A stretch of 64,000 nt of DNA, from positions 1 through 64,000 of the forward strand of contig NZ_BSSA01000013.1 in NCBI RefSeq assembly GCF_030268885.1. Direction: 5' to 3'. Below the pieces are notes generated by a model. That model saw nothing but the letters and a program-made list of their open reading frames with translations. It did not search any database and was not told where the DNA came from. Source of the DNA: Kitasatospora phosalacinea (GTDB lineage: Bacteria; Actinomycetota; Actinomycetes; Streptomycetales; Streptomycetaceae). How positions within the stretch are numbered: the stretch's first letter is position 1; each line of letters begins with the position of its first letter. The position numbers and the translations under genes were made by a program. Shown piece after piece: positions 9,204-19,680 of the stretch.

Positions 9204-11031
9204 CCGGCGGGCCCTGGCGATCGGCTGGGCCGTGCTGCTGGCCACCGTCACCACCGGCTGCGTCTCGATGCCCTCCGGCGGCGCCCCCCAGCGCCTGGAG
9301 GCCCCGCAGAACGCCGCCGACGGCCTCCAGGTGCACGTCTACCCGGTCGCCCCGCGCAAGGGCGAGAGCCCCCGCGACCTGCTCGCCGGCTTCCTCGACT
9401 CCTCCAACGCCGACCAGGCCAACTACGACACCGCCAAGCAGTACCTGACCGCCGCCGCGGCCAAGTCCTGGAAGCCCGACGCGGGCGTGGTGGTGCTGGC
9501 CGGCGCCCCCAGCCCGAGCGGCCCCACCCCGTCCGACGACGACGTCACCGTCCGGCTGACCGTCGAGGGCAAGCAGGTCGCCGCGCTGGACGAGCAGCAC
9601 ACCTACCAGGCCCACTCCGGCGAGTCCTACCAGCGGGCCTTCACCTTCGTGAAGGAGTCGGACGGCCCCGACAAGGGCGAGTGGCGGATCAGCGACCTGC
9701 CCGACGGCCTGATCGTCGACCAGACCAACTTCAAGAACACCTACAAGCCCGTCCACCGGTACTTCTTCGCGCGGACCGACGCCTCCGCCGCCCGCCCGCA
9801 GGGCGCCCAGGTGCTGGTGCCCGACCCGATCTACCTGCGCCGCCGGATAGACCCGCTGACGGAGGCCGCCCAGGCCACCGTCGACGGCCCCTCGCACTGG
9901 CTCGGCCCGGTGGTGACCTCCAAGCTGGGCGGCGTCCGGGTGGAGAGCGCCGCGATCGGCGACAACCGGGTGGCCACCGTCAAGCTGCAGGGCGGCGACC
10001 CGGCCGCCTGCAAGCAGATGGCCCAGCAGCTCTTCCAGACCCTCGCCGACCAGCAGAGCAAGCTGGACCGGCTCGACCTGTCGGTCAACGGCGCCGCCTG
10101 CTCGCTCAGCAGCGCCGAGGCCGCCCTGGTCGCCCCCGGCGCGCTGGCCGGCGCCGACAACGGGGTGCAGGCGTTCATCCAGCTGGAGGACGGCCGGCTC
10201 ACCCGCTACCTGCCGGAGGTGACGGAGCCGCTGCCCGTCCCCGGGGTGCTCGGCCAGGCCCCGCAGGCCGGGCAGTTCCACCCCGGCACCGTCGCGGTCC
10301 GCCGGGACGCCGCCGTCGCCGCCGTGATCGGGGCCGACGGCCGCGACCTGGTCGAGACCGAGCTCACCGAGGGCGGCAAGTACGGCGAGCCGGTCGTCAG
10401 CAGCCGCTCCACGCAGCCCGGCAGGGGCCTGGCCTCGCCCAGCTGGGACGGCCGCCAGGACCTGTGGCTGGTCGACCGCGACCCGGCCGGGCCGCGGGTG
10501 CTGATGGTGCGCGGCCGCACCGTCGTCCCGGTGCAGGTCGAGGGCCTGGACGGGCGCACCGTGCAGTCGCTGCGGATCTCCTCCGACGGCACCCGGATCG
10601 CCCTGCTGCTCAGCCAGGGCGGCGGCCCCACCCGGCTGGTGCTCGGCCTGGTCGAGCACGGCGGCACCGCCGAGGCCCCCACCGCGAGGATCACCGCGCT
10701 GCGCGACATCGCGCCGCAGCTGTCCGAGGTCGCCGCCGTCTCCTGGGGCGACACCGACCAGCTGGTGGTGCTCGGCAAGGAGACCGACCGGCTGCAGCAA
10801 CTGCACTTCCTGGGCACCGACGGCTCGCAGTCCACCGACTCCCCGCTGCAGGGCGGCGAGTCGATGACCGCGCTGTCCGCGACCGAGGCCCGGCCGCCGG
10901 CCGACCCGACCAGCCCGTCCGGCCCCGCGGTGCTCACCTCCTCCGAGAACGGCCTGTACCGGCTCAAGGACAACCAGTGGCACGAGGTGCCCAGCAAGTC
11001 CGCGGCCAAGGCGTTCATCTACCCGGGCTGA
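9178..11031 (+). CDS. lpqB: lipoprotein LpqB, MtrAB accessory protein
   Basis: A 617-residue exported lipoprotein. GTG 9178 is chosen because GGAGGGG lies 7 nt upstream and the signal peptide starts directly (RRALAIGWAVLLATVTTGC); it overlaps mtrB by 26 bp. The lipid-bearing cysteine is C28; the lipobox TTGC is slightly off consensus. A GerMN-like domain sits around residues 60-330, followed by the C-terminal beta-propeller-like LpqB region. In mycobacteria LpqB contacts the MtrB sensor domain. The 3' end overlaps the convergent comF-like gene by 17 bp. Confidence 0.94.
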   Translation: MDRTDRTADRRALAIGWAVLLATVTTGCVSMPSGGAPQRLEAPQNAADGLQVHVYPVAPRKGESPRDLLAGFLDSSNADQANYDTAKQYLTAAAAKSWKPDAGVVVLAGAPSPSGPTPSDDDVTVRLTVEGKQVAALDEQHTYQAHSGESYQRAFTFVKESDGPDKGEWRISDLPDGLIVDQTNFKNTYKPVHRYFFARTDASAARPQGAQVLVPDPIYLRRRIDPLTEAAQATVDGPSHWLGPVVTSKLGGVRVESAAIGDNRVATVKLQGGDPAACKQMAQQLFQTLADQQSKLDRLDLSVNGAACSLSSAEAALVAPGALAGADNGVQAFIQLEDGRLTRYLPEVTEPLPVPGVLGQAPQAGQFHPGTVAVRRDAAVAAVIGADGRDLVETELTEGGKYGEPVVSSRSTQPGRGLASPSWDGRQDLWLVDRDPAGPRVLMVRGRTVVPVQVEGLDGRTVQSLRISSDGTRIALLLSQGGGPTRLVLGLVEHGGTAEAPTARITALRDIAPQLSEVAAVSWGDTDQLVVLGKETDRLQQLHFLGTDGSQSTDSPLQGGESMTALSATEARPPADPTSPSGPAVLTSSENGLYRLKDNQWHEVPSKSAAKAFIYPG

Positions 11032-11806
11032 GCCCGGCCTCCCCGGCGGCCTCCCCCGTCGCCGCACCGCGCCGCCCCGGCACCGCGCCGCGCCGGGCGG
11101 TGGCCGCGACGGTGGCCGCCGCCCGCGGCGGGCAGCCCGCCGCGCGCAGCGCCCGGGCCGCCTCGGCCAGGCTCGCCCCGGTGGTGACCAGGTCGTCCAC
11201 CAGCACCAGCCGGTGCCCGGCCAGCCGGGGCGCGACCCGGGCCGGCACGGCCAGCGCCCCGTCCAGGTTGCGCCGCCGCTCGGCCGCTCCCAGGCCCGCC
11301 TGGTCGGCGACCGGGCGGCCGTGCCGCAGCACCGGCGCGACCAGCGCGGCGACGCCGCCGCGGCGCAGCTCGCGGGCGGCGGCGCGGGCCAGCCGCAGCG
11401 TCGGGTCGTGGCCGCGGGCCCGGGTCGCGGCGCGGGCCGAGGGCACCGGCACCAGCAGCAGCGGGGCGGCGCCCGCTCCGGTGGCGGAGCGCACGGCGGC
11501 GGCCAGGGCGCCCCCGAGCGGGGCGGCCAGTCGGAGCGCGCCGCGCTCCTTGTGGGCGAGCAGCAGTTGGCGCACCGGTCCGGCGTAGGGCGCGGCGGCG
11601 TGCACCGGCGGCAGTCCGGGCGGCGGGCGGTGCGGCCCGGCGGGCCCGGCGGCGGCGCCGTCGAGCAGCGCGCGGCAGGGCGGGCAGAGGCCGGAGAACC
11701 CGCTCCCGCAGCCGGCGCAGCGGGCGGGGAGCAGCAGGTCGAGCAGGGCGGCGAGGACCGGGGCGGGGTCGGATCCGGGCTGGTGGGCGGTGCTGCGACT
11801 CGTCAC
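11015..11806 (-). CDS. ComF-family phosphoribosyltransferase-like protein
   Basis: A 263-residue protein with an N-terminal zinc-ribbon-like CAGC...CPPC pair (about residues 25-40) and a phosphoribosyltransferase fold ending in the PRPP-binding loop LVLVDDLVTTGASL (about residue 200). It resembles ComF/GntX proteins, which in competent bacteria help DNA uptake; its role in streptomycetes is unsettled. GTG at 11806 is chosen since GGAGGGG lies 4 nt upstream; the open frame further upstream lacks family features. It converges on and overlaps lpqB by 17 bp, so the two transcripts are antisense at their ends. Confidence 0.88.
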   Translation of the reverse strand: MTSRSTAHQPGSDPAPVLAALLDLLLPARCAGCGSGFSGLCPPCRALLDGAAAGPAGPHRPPPGLPPVHAAAPYAGPVRQLLLAHKERGALRLAAPLGGALAAAVRSATGAGAAPLLLVPVPSARAATRARGHDPTLRLARAAARELRRGGVAALVAPVLRHGRPVADQAGLGAAERRRNLDGALAVPARVAPRLAGHRLVLVDDLVTTGASLAEAARALRAAGCPPRAAATVAATARRGAVPGRRGAATGEAAGEAGLSPGR

Positions 11807-12194
11807 GGAACCCCTCCGGAACGCTCGCCGGGCGGCGACACAGCCATACGGTGGGCGGTGCCGGGCGTGTTGTCCAGCCGTTCGCCGGTGTTTCACCCGT
11901 AGGTGGGTAAACAGGGGGGAACAGCCGGGCCGCCGACCGTCCGTCGGTACGTTCGTTCGACCGAGGGGGTGCCGGAGGAGCGCTGGGGAGGCGAGATCCC
12001 CGCGGCAGGTGTTGCATGAGGCTTCCAGGGGTTTCGAACGCTCCTGGTGGGGAGGAAGTGAGGTAAGGGCCGGTGGTCCTCGCTGGTTCTCCGGGCGGTG
12101 CCCGGCGGGCGGCGGCGGCCGGCCGGTCCGGCTGGGTCTCACGCCGGTTCGGGACGCACTCCGGGCCGGTCAGCACGAGGGATCGGAGTTCTGC
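11807..12194. promoter_or_regulatory. 388-bp divergent control region comF-like / hpf
   Basis: No gene is supported here. An imperfect palindrome GTTTCACCC-GTAGGT-GGGTAAAC occupies 11890-11912. A CCAGG...CCTGG pair lies near 12026-12048. The palindrome core CACCCGTAGGTGG resembles the perfect palindrome at 18746-18761. hpf-type genes are often stress controlled, so this is the natural place for its promoter; I could not assign a convincing -35/-10. Confidence 0.4.
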
Positions 12195-12890
12195 GTGGAC
12201 ATCGTCGTCAAGGGCCGCAAGACCGAGGTGCCCAAGAGGTTCCGCGAGCACGTGGCCGAGAAGCTGGAGAAGGTCCAGAAGTTCGACACCAAGGCGATCA
12301 GCCTGGATGTCGAGGTGTCCAAGGAGCCCAACCCGCGCCAGGCCGACCGCGCCGACCGGGTGGAGATCACCCTCCGCAGCCGGGGTCCGGTGATCCGGGC
12401 CGAGGCGTCCGCCAGCGACCCGTGGGCGGCCCTGGACCTGGCCTCCGCGAAGTTGGAGGCGCAGCTGCGCAAGTCCGCCGACCGCCGCCGGGTGCACAAG
12501 GGCGGCACCAACGGGCGGGCGCCGGTCAGCGTCGCCGCGGCGACCGCCGCGCTGGCCGACCTGCCCGCGACCGAGGCCGCCCCGAGCGTCAACGGAACGG
12601 CCCGCAAGACCGTCGCGGGCAACCTGGAGGTGGAGGGCGACGGGCCGCTGGTGGTCCGCGAGAAGACCCACGCCGCGGCGCCGATGTCGCTGGACCAGGC
12701 GCTGTACGCGATGGAGCTGGTGGGCCACGACTTCTACCTGTTCCAGGAGAAGGACAGCGGGCTGCCGAGCGTGGTCTACCGCCGGCACGGCTACCACTAC
12801 GGCGTGATCCACCTCAAGGAGGACATGGCCGCGGCGGTGGACGTCGCCGGGGCGGGCGGCGCGATCAACAACGGGGCCGACGAGGACTGA
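12195..12890 (+). CDS. hpf: long-form ribosome hibernation promoting factor
   Basis: A 231-residue protein starting at GTG 12195 (GGAG 6-9 nt upstream) with MDIVVKGRKTEVPKRFREHV. The N-terminal S30AE fold (about 1-100) ends in ALDLASAKLEAQLRK. A 70-residue Ala-rich linker leads to the C-terminal S30AE dimerisation domain (about 170-220) with DFYLFQEKDSGLPSVVYRR. Long HPF proteins dimerise 70S ribosomes into inactive 100S particles in stationary phase or stress. The gene is monocistronic, and its neighbours match the conserved order around secA in streptomycetes. Confidence 0.94.
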   Translation: MDIVVKGRKTEVPKRFREHVAEKLEKVQKFDTKAISLDVEVSKEPNPRQADRADRVEITLRSRGPVIRAEASASDPWAALDLASAKLEAQLRKSADRRRVHKGGTNGRAPVSVAAATAALADLPATEAAPSVNGTARKTVAGNLEVEGDGPLVVREKTHAAAPMSLDQALYAMELVGHDFYLFQEKDSGLPSVVYRRHGYHYGVIHLKEDMAAAVDVAGAGGAINNGADED

Positions 12891-13017
12891 CGACGGGCCC
12901 CGCCCGCGCGCCCGGGGTCACCCAGCCGGGCGGTTCGGCGGCGCAGGGTGACCGGGACGGGCCCCGGCCGTGGAATGATGGGCGCGTCGACGTGACCTGA
13001 GGGCGGGGGAGGGGCGG

Positions 13018-13743
13018 ATGGGGGAGCTTTCGCGCGAGGGCCTGGGCTCGGGGGACGCCGGGTACCCCCCGCACCGCGCGGAGCCGATCCGGGTGCTGGT
13101 GGTGGACGACCACGCGCTGTTCCGCCGCGGCCTGGAGATCGTGCTGGCCGAGGAGCCGGACATCCGGGTGATCGGCGAGGCCGGCGACGGGGCGGAGGCC
13201 GTGCTGAAGGCCGCCGACCTGCTGCCGGACATCATCCTGATGGACGTCCGGATGCCCCGGCGCAGCGGCATCGAGGCGTGCACCGCTATCAAGGACGTGG
13301 TGCCCAGCGCCAAGATCATCATGCTGACGATCAGCGACGAGGAGGCCGACCTCTACGAGGCGATCAAGGCGGGGGCCACCGGCTACCTGCTGAAGGAGAT
13401 CTCCACCGACGAGGTGGCCACCGCGATCCGTGCGGTGGCGGACGGGCAGTCGCAGATCAGCCCCTCGATGGCGGCCAAGCTGCTGACCGAGTTCAAGTCG
13501 ATGATCCAGCGCCGCTCGGACGACCGGGAGCTGCTGCCCGCGCCCCGGCTCACCGACCGGGAGCTGGAGGTGCTCAAGCTGGTGGCCACCGGGATGAACA
13601 ACCGGGAGATCGCCAAGGAGCTGTTCATCAGCGAGAACACCGTGAAGAACCACGTGCGCAACATCCTGGAGAAGCTCCAACTCCACTCCAGGATGGAGGC
13701 CGTGGTGTACGCGATGCGTGAGAAGATCCTCGAAATAGGCTGA
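13018..13743 (+). CDS. NarL/LuxR-family response regulator (orphan)
   Basis: A 241-residue regulator. The receiver domain begins near residue 24 (IRVLVVDDHALFRRGLE) with phospho-acceptor D76 in ILMDVRMP and K126 in TGYLLKEIS. The LuxR helix-turn-helix (about 178-235) contains LTDRELEVLKLVATGMNNRE and SENTVKNHVRNILEKL. Start ATG 13018 follows GGGGAGGGG. No histidine kinase gene is adjacent, so the partner is elsewhere or it is an orphan. It is a conserved neighbour of hpf and secA in streptomycetes. Target genes are unknown. Confidence 0.93.
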   Translation: MGELSREGLGSGDAGYPPHRAEPIRVLVVDDHALFRRGLEIVLAEEPDIRVIGEAGDGAEAVLKAADLLPDIILMDVRMPRRSGIEACTAIKDVVPSAKIIMLTISDEEADLYEAIKAGATGYLLKEISTDEVATAIRAVADGQSQISPSMAAKLLTEFKSMIQRRSDDRELLPAPRLTDRELEVLKLVATGMNNREIAKELFISENTVKNHVRNILEKLQLHSRMEAVVYAMREKILEIG

Positions 13744-13754
13744 GTGCGGGCCGG

Positions 13755-13771
13755 GAGCCGCCGGGCGGCTC
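13755..13771. terminator. short bidirectional terminator-like hairpin
   Basis: GAGCCGC-CGG-GCGGCTC is a perfect 7-bp stem between the convergent response-regulator and YcaQ-like genes; it overlaps the stop region of the latter by 2 bp. There is no U-run, as is common in high-GC genomes. Confidence 0.5.
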
Positions 13772-14972
13772 AGCCCAGCAGCTTCTCCAGCTCCGGCCGC
13801 AGCGACTCGTCCGCCAGCCGCTCCACCCGGACGTCCGAGCAGCCCACCCACTCGGCCGCCTCGCGCAGCGCCTCGGCCAGCGCGGGGACGAACTTCGGTG
13901 CCTCCAGCGAGACTTGGCGGGCGACCAGGGTGCGGCCCTCCCGCGCCGGGTCGACCCGGCCGACCAGCCGGCCGGCGGTGAGCAGCGGCATCGCGAAGTA
14001 CCCGTGCACCCGCTTGTGCCTGGGGGTGTACGCCTCCAGGCGGTGGGTCATGCCGAAGATCCGCTCGGTGCGCGGCCTGTCCCAGATCAGCGAGTCGAAC
14101 GGGGAGAGCAGGGCGGTGCGGTGGCGGCCGCGGGGCTCGGTGGCCAGCGCCGCCGGATCGGCCCAGGCGGGGGCGGACCAGCCCTCGACCTCGACCGGGA
14201 CCAGGCCCGACTCCGGGAGCACGGCGTCCAGTTGGGCGCCCTTGAGGCGGTGGTAGTCCATCAGGTCGGCCCGGGTGGCCACGCCCAGGGCGGCCCCGGC
14301 CCGGGCCACCAGCTCCGTCAGGCACGCGGCGTCGGACGGCTCCCGGCCGAACAGCTCGGCCGGGACGGCCCGTTCGGCCAGGTCGTAGACCCGCTTCCAG
14401 CCGCGGCGCTCGGTGACCACGACGTCACCGAAGGCGAGCGCCCGCTCGACGGCGATCTTGGTGTCGGACCAGTCCCACCACTCCGACGTCCGCTTGGCGC
14501 CGCCGAGCCCGGTGGAGGTCAGCGGGCCCTCGGCGCGCAGCTGGTCGATCACCGCGGCGTACGCCTCCGGGGAGACCCGGTGGCCCCAGACGTGGCCCTT
14601 GTCCCGGTAGGCGCGGCGGCGGAAGGCGAACAGCGGCCACTGCTCGATCGGCAGCACGCAGGCCGCGTGCGACCAGTACTCGAAGGCGGTGCCCCGCCCC
14701 CAGTACGCCTGCTCGACCAGGCGGCGGCCGACCGCGCCGAGCCGGGCGTACGGCACCAGTTCGTGCGAGCGGGCCAGCACCGAGATGGTGTCCAACTGGA
14801 CGGCGCCGAGCTGCTGCAGCACGCCGCGGGCACCGGCCCGGCGGTCGGGCGATCCGAGCAGGCCCTGGGCGCGCAGCGCGAGCCGACGGGCGTGGTCCGC
14901 GGTGATCCGGAGGGCGGGGGAGGGCAGCGCGGCGGGGGCCGCAGCGGGGATCTCGGCAGGGGTCTGGGCCAT
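13770..14972 (-). CDS. winged-helix DNA glycosylase-like protein, YcaQ/AlkZ family
   Basis: A 400-residue HTH_42 (DUF1006) protein. Typical stretches are LGAVQLDTISVLARSHELV (about residues 55-73), AFEYWSHAACVLPIEQWPLF and the C-terminal SPFDSLIWDR and GYFAMPLL. In this family the catalytic motif is Q-x-Q in the toxin-resistance branch (AlkZ) and Q-x-D in the YcaQ-like branch that unhooks DNA interstrand crosslinks and other alkylated bases. Here VQLD reads as Q-x-D, placing it with YcaQ-like housekeeping enzymes. An Ala/Pro-rich N-terminus of about 18 residues precedes the fold. It is convergent with the response regulator and divergent from secA. Confidence 0.87.
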   Translation of the reverse strand: MAQTPAEIPAAAPAALPSPALRITADHARRLALRAQGLLGSPDRRAGARGVLQQLGAVQLDTISVLARSHELVPYARLGAVGRRLVEQAYWGRGTAFEYWSHAACVLPIEQWPLFAFRRRAYRDKGHVWGHRVSPEAYAAVIDQLRAEGPLTSTGLGGAKRTSEWWDWSDTKIAVERALAFGDVVVTERRGWKRVYDLAERAVPAELFGREPSDAACLTELVARAGAALGVATRADLMDYHRLKGAQLDAVLPESGLVPVEVEGWSAPAWADPAALATEPRGRHRTALLSPFDSLIWDRPRTERIFGMTHRLEAYTPRHKRVHGYFAMPLLTAGRLVGRVDPAREGRTLVARQVSLEAPKFVPALAEALREAAEWVGCSDVRVERLADESLRPELEKLLG

Positions 14973-15115
14973 GGGCCGAGGCTAGGCCACGGCACTGACA
15001 ACCGGCCGTCGGCGAACCGCTTTGACCGTTTGGACCCGGCATCGGCCGATGTGCTCCCAGGGGTGACACAGGAATAGCGTGCTGACGGACCTCCCGGCCG
15101 CTCGGGCTCCTCGCA

Positions 15116-15150
15116 TACGATGGCCCGTACGGTGGGGTGCACTCCCCACC
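15116..15150 (+). promoter_or_regulatory. secA -10 element and leader hairpin
   Basis: A TACGAT -10-like hexamer at 15116-15121 is followed at 15131-15150 by a perfect inverted repeat GGTGGGG-TGCACT-CCCCACC. If transcription starts near 15128, the hairpin is the 5' end of the secA mRNA, about 40 nt before the GTG start. A good -35 was not found. Confidence 0.45.
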
Positions 15151-15191
15151 GGCAGTCATCCAGAGCCGAATGAGGCAAGGAGCCCGCTCAC

Positions 15192-17972
<2,781 letters not shown>

Positions 17973-17987
17973 CCGGTCCGCCGGTCG

Positions 17988-18023
17988 CCGGGGCGCCACT
18001 CCCTGCCGGGGGTGGCGCCCCGG
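17988..18023. terminator. secA terminator (bidirectional)
   Basis: A 12-bp perfect stem CCGGGGCGCCAC / GTGGCGCCCCGG with a 12-nt loop starts 15 bp after the secA stop and lies before the end of the convergent Rv3235-like gene. It can serve both strands. Confidence 0.8.
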
Positions 18024-18061
18024 TGCGTTCCGGGCGGCTCCCGCGGCCGCCGCGGGGCGCC

Positions 18062-18631
18062 TCACCGGGTCTCCACGGCCGCGCACTGCCACTGGCCGGT
18101 GCGGGTGTGCCGCTCCAGCCGGAACGCCAGCACGTGGTGCCGGGGCCCCAGCTCGACCCGTACGCACGCCTCCACCGCGCCCGGGCCCGGCGCGCAGTCG
18201 TGCACCCGGCCCAGCCGCGGACGCAGCACCCGGCCGCGCGGGCGCAGCGGGCCGGTGCGGACCAGCGCCGCGAGCTGGTGGAAGCCCGGCAGCGTGGTGT
18301 GCCGCTGCAGCTGGTGCACCGGGCGGGCCCCGCACAGCACCTCCACCAGCCGGTGCGCGAACCGCCCGGCCAGCTCGGCGTGCCCGGTGCTGCCGGGCGC
18401 GGCCGTCCGGGGCCGGAACGGCGGGCCGGAGCCGTCGCAGGCCGCCCGCGGGCTGCGGGCGGTGCGGGGCGCGGTCGGTCCGGCCGGGTGCGGTTCCGGG
18501 TGCGGGTGGCGCACCGGGCGGCGGGCGGCCGGGCGGACCAGCGGGCGGACCAGCGGGTGGGCCGGGGGGTCGACGGGGTGGTGGGCCGGGGGGACCAGGG
18601 GTCCGGGCGTCCGGGTGAGCTGCTCGGTCAT
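18062..18631 (-). CDS. Rv3235 family protein
   Basis: A 189-residue protein. The first about 70 residues are low complexity, rich in Pro/His/Arg (HPLVRPLVRPAARRPVRHP). The C-terminal about 110 residues form the conserved Rv3235-type domain with RFAHRLVEVLCGARPVHQL and ending in RTGQWQCAAVETR. Start MTEQLTRTPG at 18631 is chosen because GAGAGGG lies upstream; the frame stays open upstream over another gene's antisense. Function is unknown. The family occurs near secA across actinobacteria, which hints at a conserved but unidentified job. Confidence 0.82.
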   Translation of the reverse strand: MTEQLTRTPGPLVPPAHHPVDPPAHPLVRPLVRPAARRPVRHPHPEPHPAGPTAPRTARSPRAACDGSGPPFRPRTAAPGSTGHAELAGRFAHRLVEVLCGARPVHQLQRHTTLPGFHQLAALVRTGPLRPRGRVLRPRLGRVHDCAPGPGAVEACVRVELGPRHHVLAFRLERHTRTGQWQCAAVETR

Positions 18632-18964
18632 CGGGGCCCTCTCGGTGGGGTGCGGGGTGCGGGGTGGGTCGGACGGGCCCATTGCTACCGGGCGGGCGGA
18701 GGCCGCTCCAAGGGGGTTTCCCGCGTTCCGGCCGTTCCCGGAAATCCACCCGTACGGGTGGCGGGCCGGTGGTCGCAAGGCCGGTGCGCCCGGTGCGGGG
18801 ACGGAAGTTGACGCCAGGTCGGGTGCCGGAACGGCCCGTAGGGGGACGCCGGGCGTGACCTGATCGGCGCACCGGGCGGGCGGGCGGACCGGCCATCGCG
18901 GGCGGCCGGGCGGGCTGCGTATTCTTGACCCGTCGCACAGTGAGACCGTCAGAAGGGTGCCCCG
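18632..18964. promoter_or_regulatory. 333-bp divergent control region with perfect palindrome
   Basis: No gene is supported here. CCACCCGTACGGGTGG at 18746-18761 is a perfect 16-bp palindrome. Just left of it TTCCGG-N6-CCGGAA (18726-18743) is a second perfect inverted repeat. The spacing suits a dimeric regulator acting on the Rv3235-like gene (minus) and/or the DUF6912 gene (plus). The sequence TATTCTTGACC at 18918-18928 lies upstream of the plus gene and may be part of its promoter. Confidence 0.45.
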
Positions 18965-19474
18965 ATGCGCGTGTACGTGCCGACCACGTTGAAGGACCTG
19001 GCGGTGGCGCACCCCGAGGGCGTCCTGGAGCAGAGCGTCGCCTACGCGGTGACGCCCGCGCTGCGCGAGTGGTACGTCAGCGACGACCTGGAGGAGCTCG
19101 AGTACGCGGCCCTGAACCGGGCGGCCCTCTCCTCCGTCCGCCTGCTGGCCGCCGACCCGGACGCCCCGCGGCGCCGGGTCGTCCTCGCCGTCGAGGTCGC
19201 CGACTCCGCGGTGACGCCCTTCCCCGGCGACGAGTACCAGGACCAGGCCTCGCTCGGCCGGGTCGTCCTGGGCGGCCCGGTCCGGCTCGCCAAGGCCGCC
19301 GCGGTGCACGCCGACGACACCGACCCCGACGTCCTCGCCGACGTCACCGCCGCGGTCGGCGCGATCGCCGCCGCGGACGGCGGCGACCAGGACGCCCAGT
19401 TCACCGTGGACGGCGCGGAGGACCACGAACTGCTCTGGTTCGCGATCCAGGAGATCCCCGGCCTGATCGCCTGA
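18965..19474 (+). CDS. DUF6912 family protein
   Basis: A 169-residue acidic protein starting MRVYVPTTLKDLAVAHPEG, with conserved AYAVTPALREWY, LEELEYAAL and ending HELLWFAIQEIPGLIA. No membrane segment or signal peptide. It is a conserved actinobacterial family without known function. Start ATG 18965 has AAGGG 6-10 nt upstream. It is monocistronic, ending in a strong terminator. The conserved aromatic/acidic pattern suggests a small enzyme or binding domain, but no catalytic motif can be named. Confidence 0.85.
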   Translation: MRVYVPTTLKDLAVAHPEGVLEQSVAYAVTPALREWYVSDDLEELEYAALNRAALSSVRLLAADPDAPRRRVVLAVEVADSAVTPFPGDEYQDQASLGRVVLGGPVRLAKAAAVHADDTDPDVLADVTAAVGAIAAADGGDQDAQFTVDGAEDHELLWFAIQEIPGLIA

Positions 19475-19492
19475 CGCCCGCCCGTCCGCCCC

Positions 19493-19532
19493 GAAGACCC
19501 CGCCACGGCCACCCGGCCGGGGCGGGGTCTTC
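19493..19532 (+). terminator. terminator after DUF6912 gene
   Basis: Perfect 12-bp arms GAAGACCCCGCC and GGCGGGGTCTTC enclose a 16-nt loop and start 19 bp after the stop codon. Confidence 0.85.
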
Positions 19533-19602
19533 GCGTTGCGGGGCGGGAGGGGAGGACGGCGGGGCGGGGCAGTGAGTTCCGGGGCGCGGGCGCGAGGTTC
19601 GT

Positions 19603-19629
19603 TGCGTTTGCAAGTTTGTGCGTCTGCAA
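19603..19629 (+). promoter_or_regulatory. direct repeats, candidate operator of exporter/reductase operon
   Basis: TGCGTTTGCAA (19603-19613) and TGCGTCTGCAA (19619-19629) are 10/11 identical direct repeats, 16 bp apart in start position. They sit in an unusually AT-rich stretch 52-78 bp before the MFS start. Efflux/oxidoreductase pairs are often under a MarR, HxlR or TetR repressor; none is encoded next to it here. Confidence 0.5.
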
Positions 19630-19680
19630 TTATTGTCGAAGCACGTAAGGCGCACCGGCAATCACCTGGAGGTCCGTGCC

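Noticed and set aside
11790..12194. N-terminal extension of the hpf frame by 135 codons
   Set aside because: The extra part is low-complexity Arg/Pro/Gly with no family similarity, and GTG 12195 has a ribosome-binding site and the exact HPF N-terminus.
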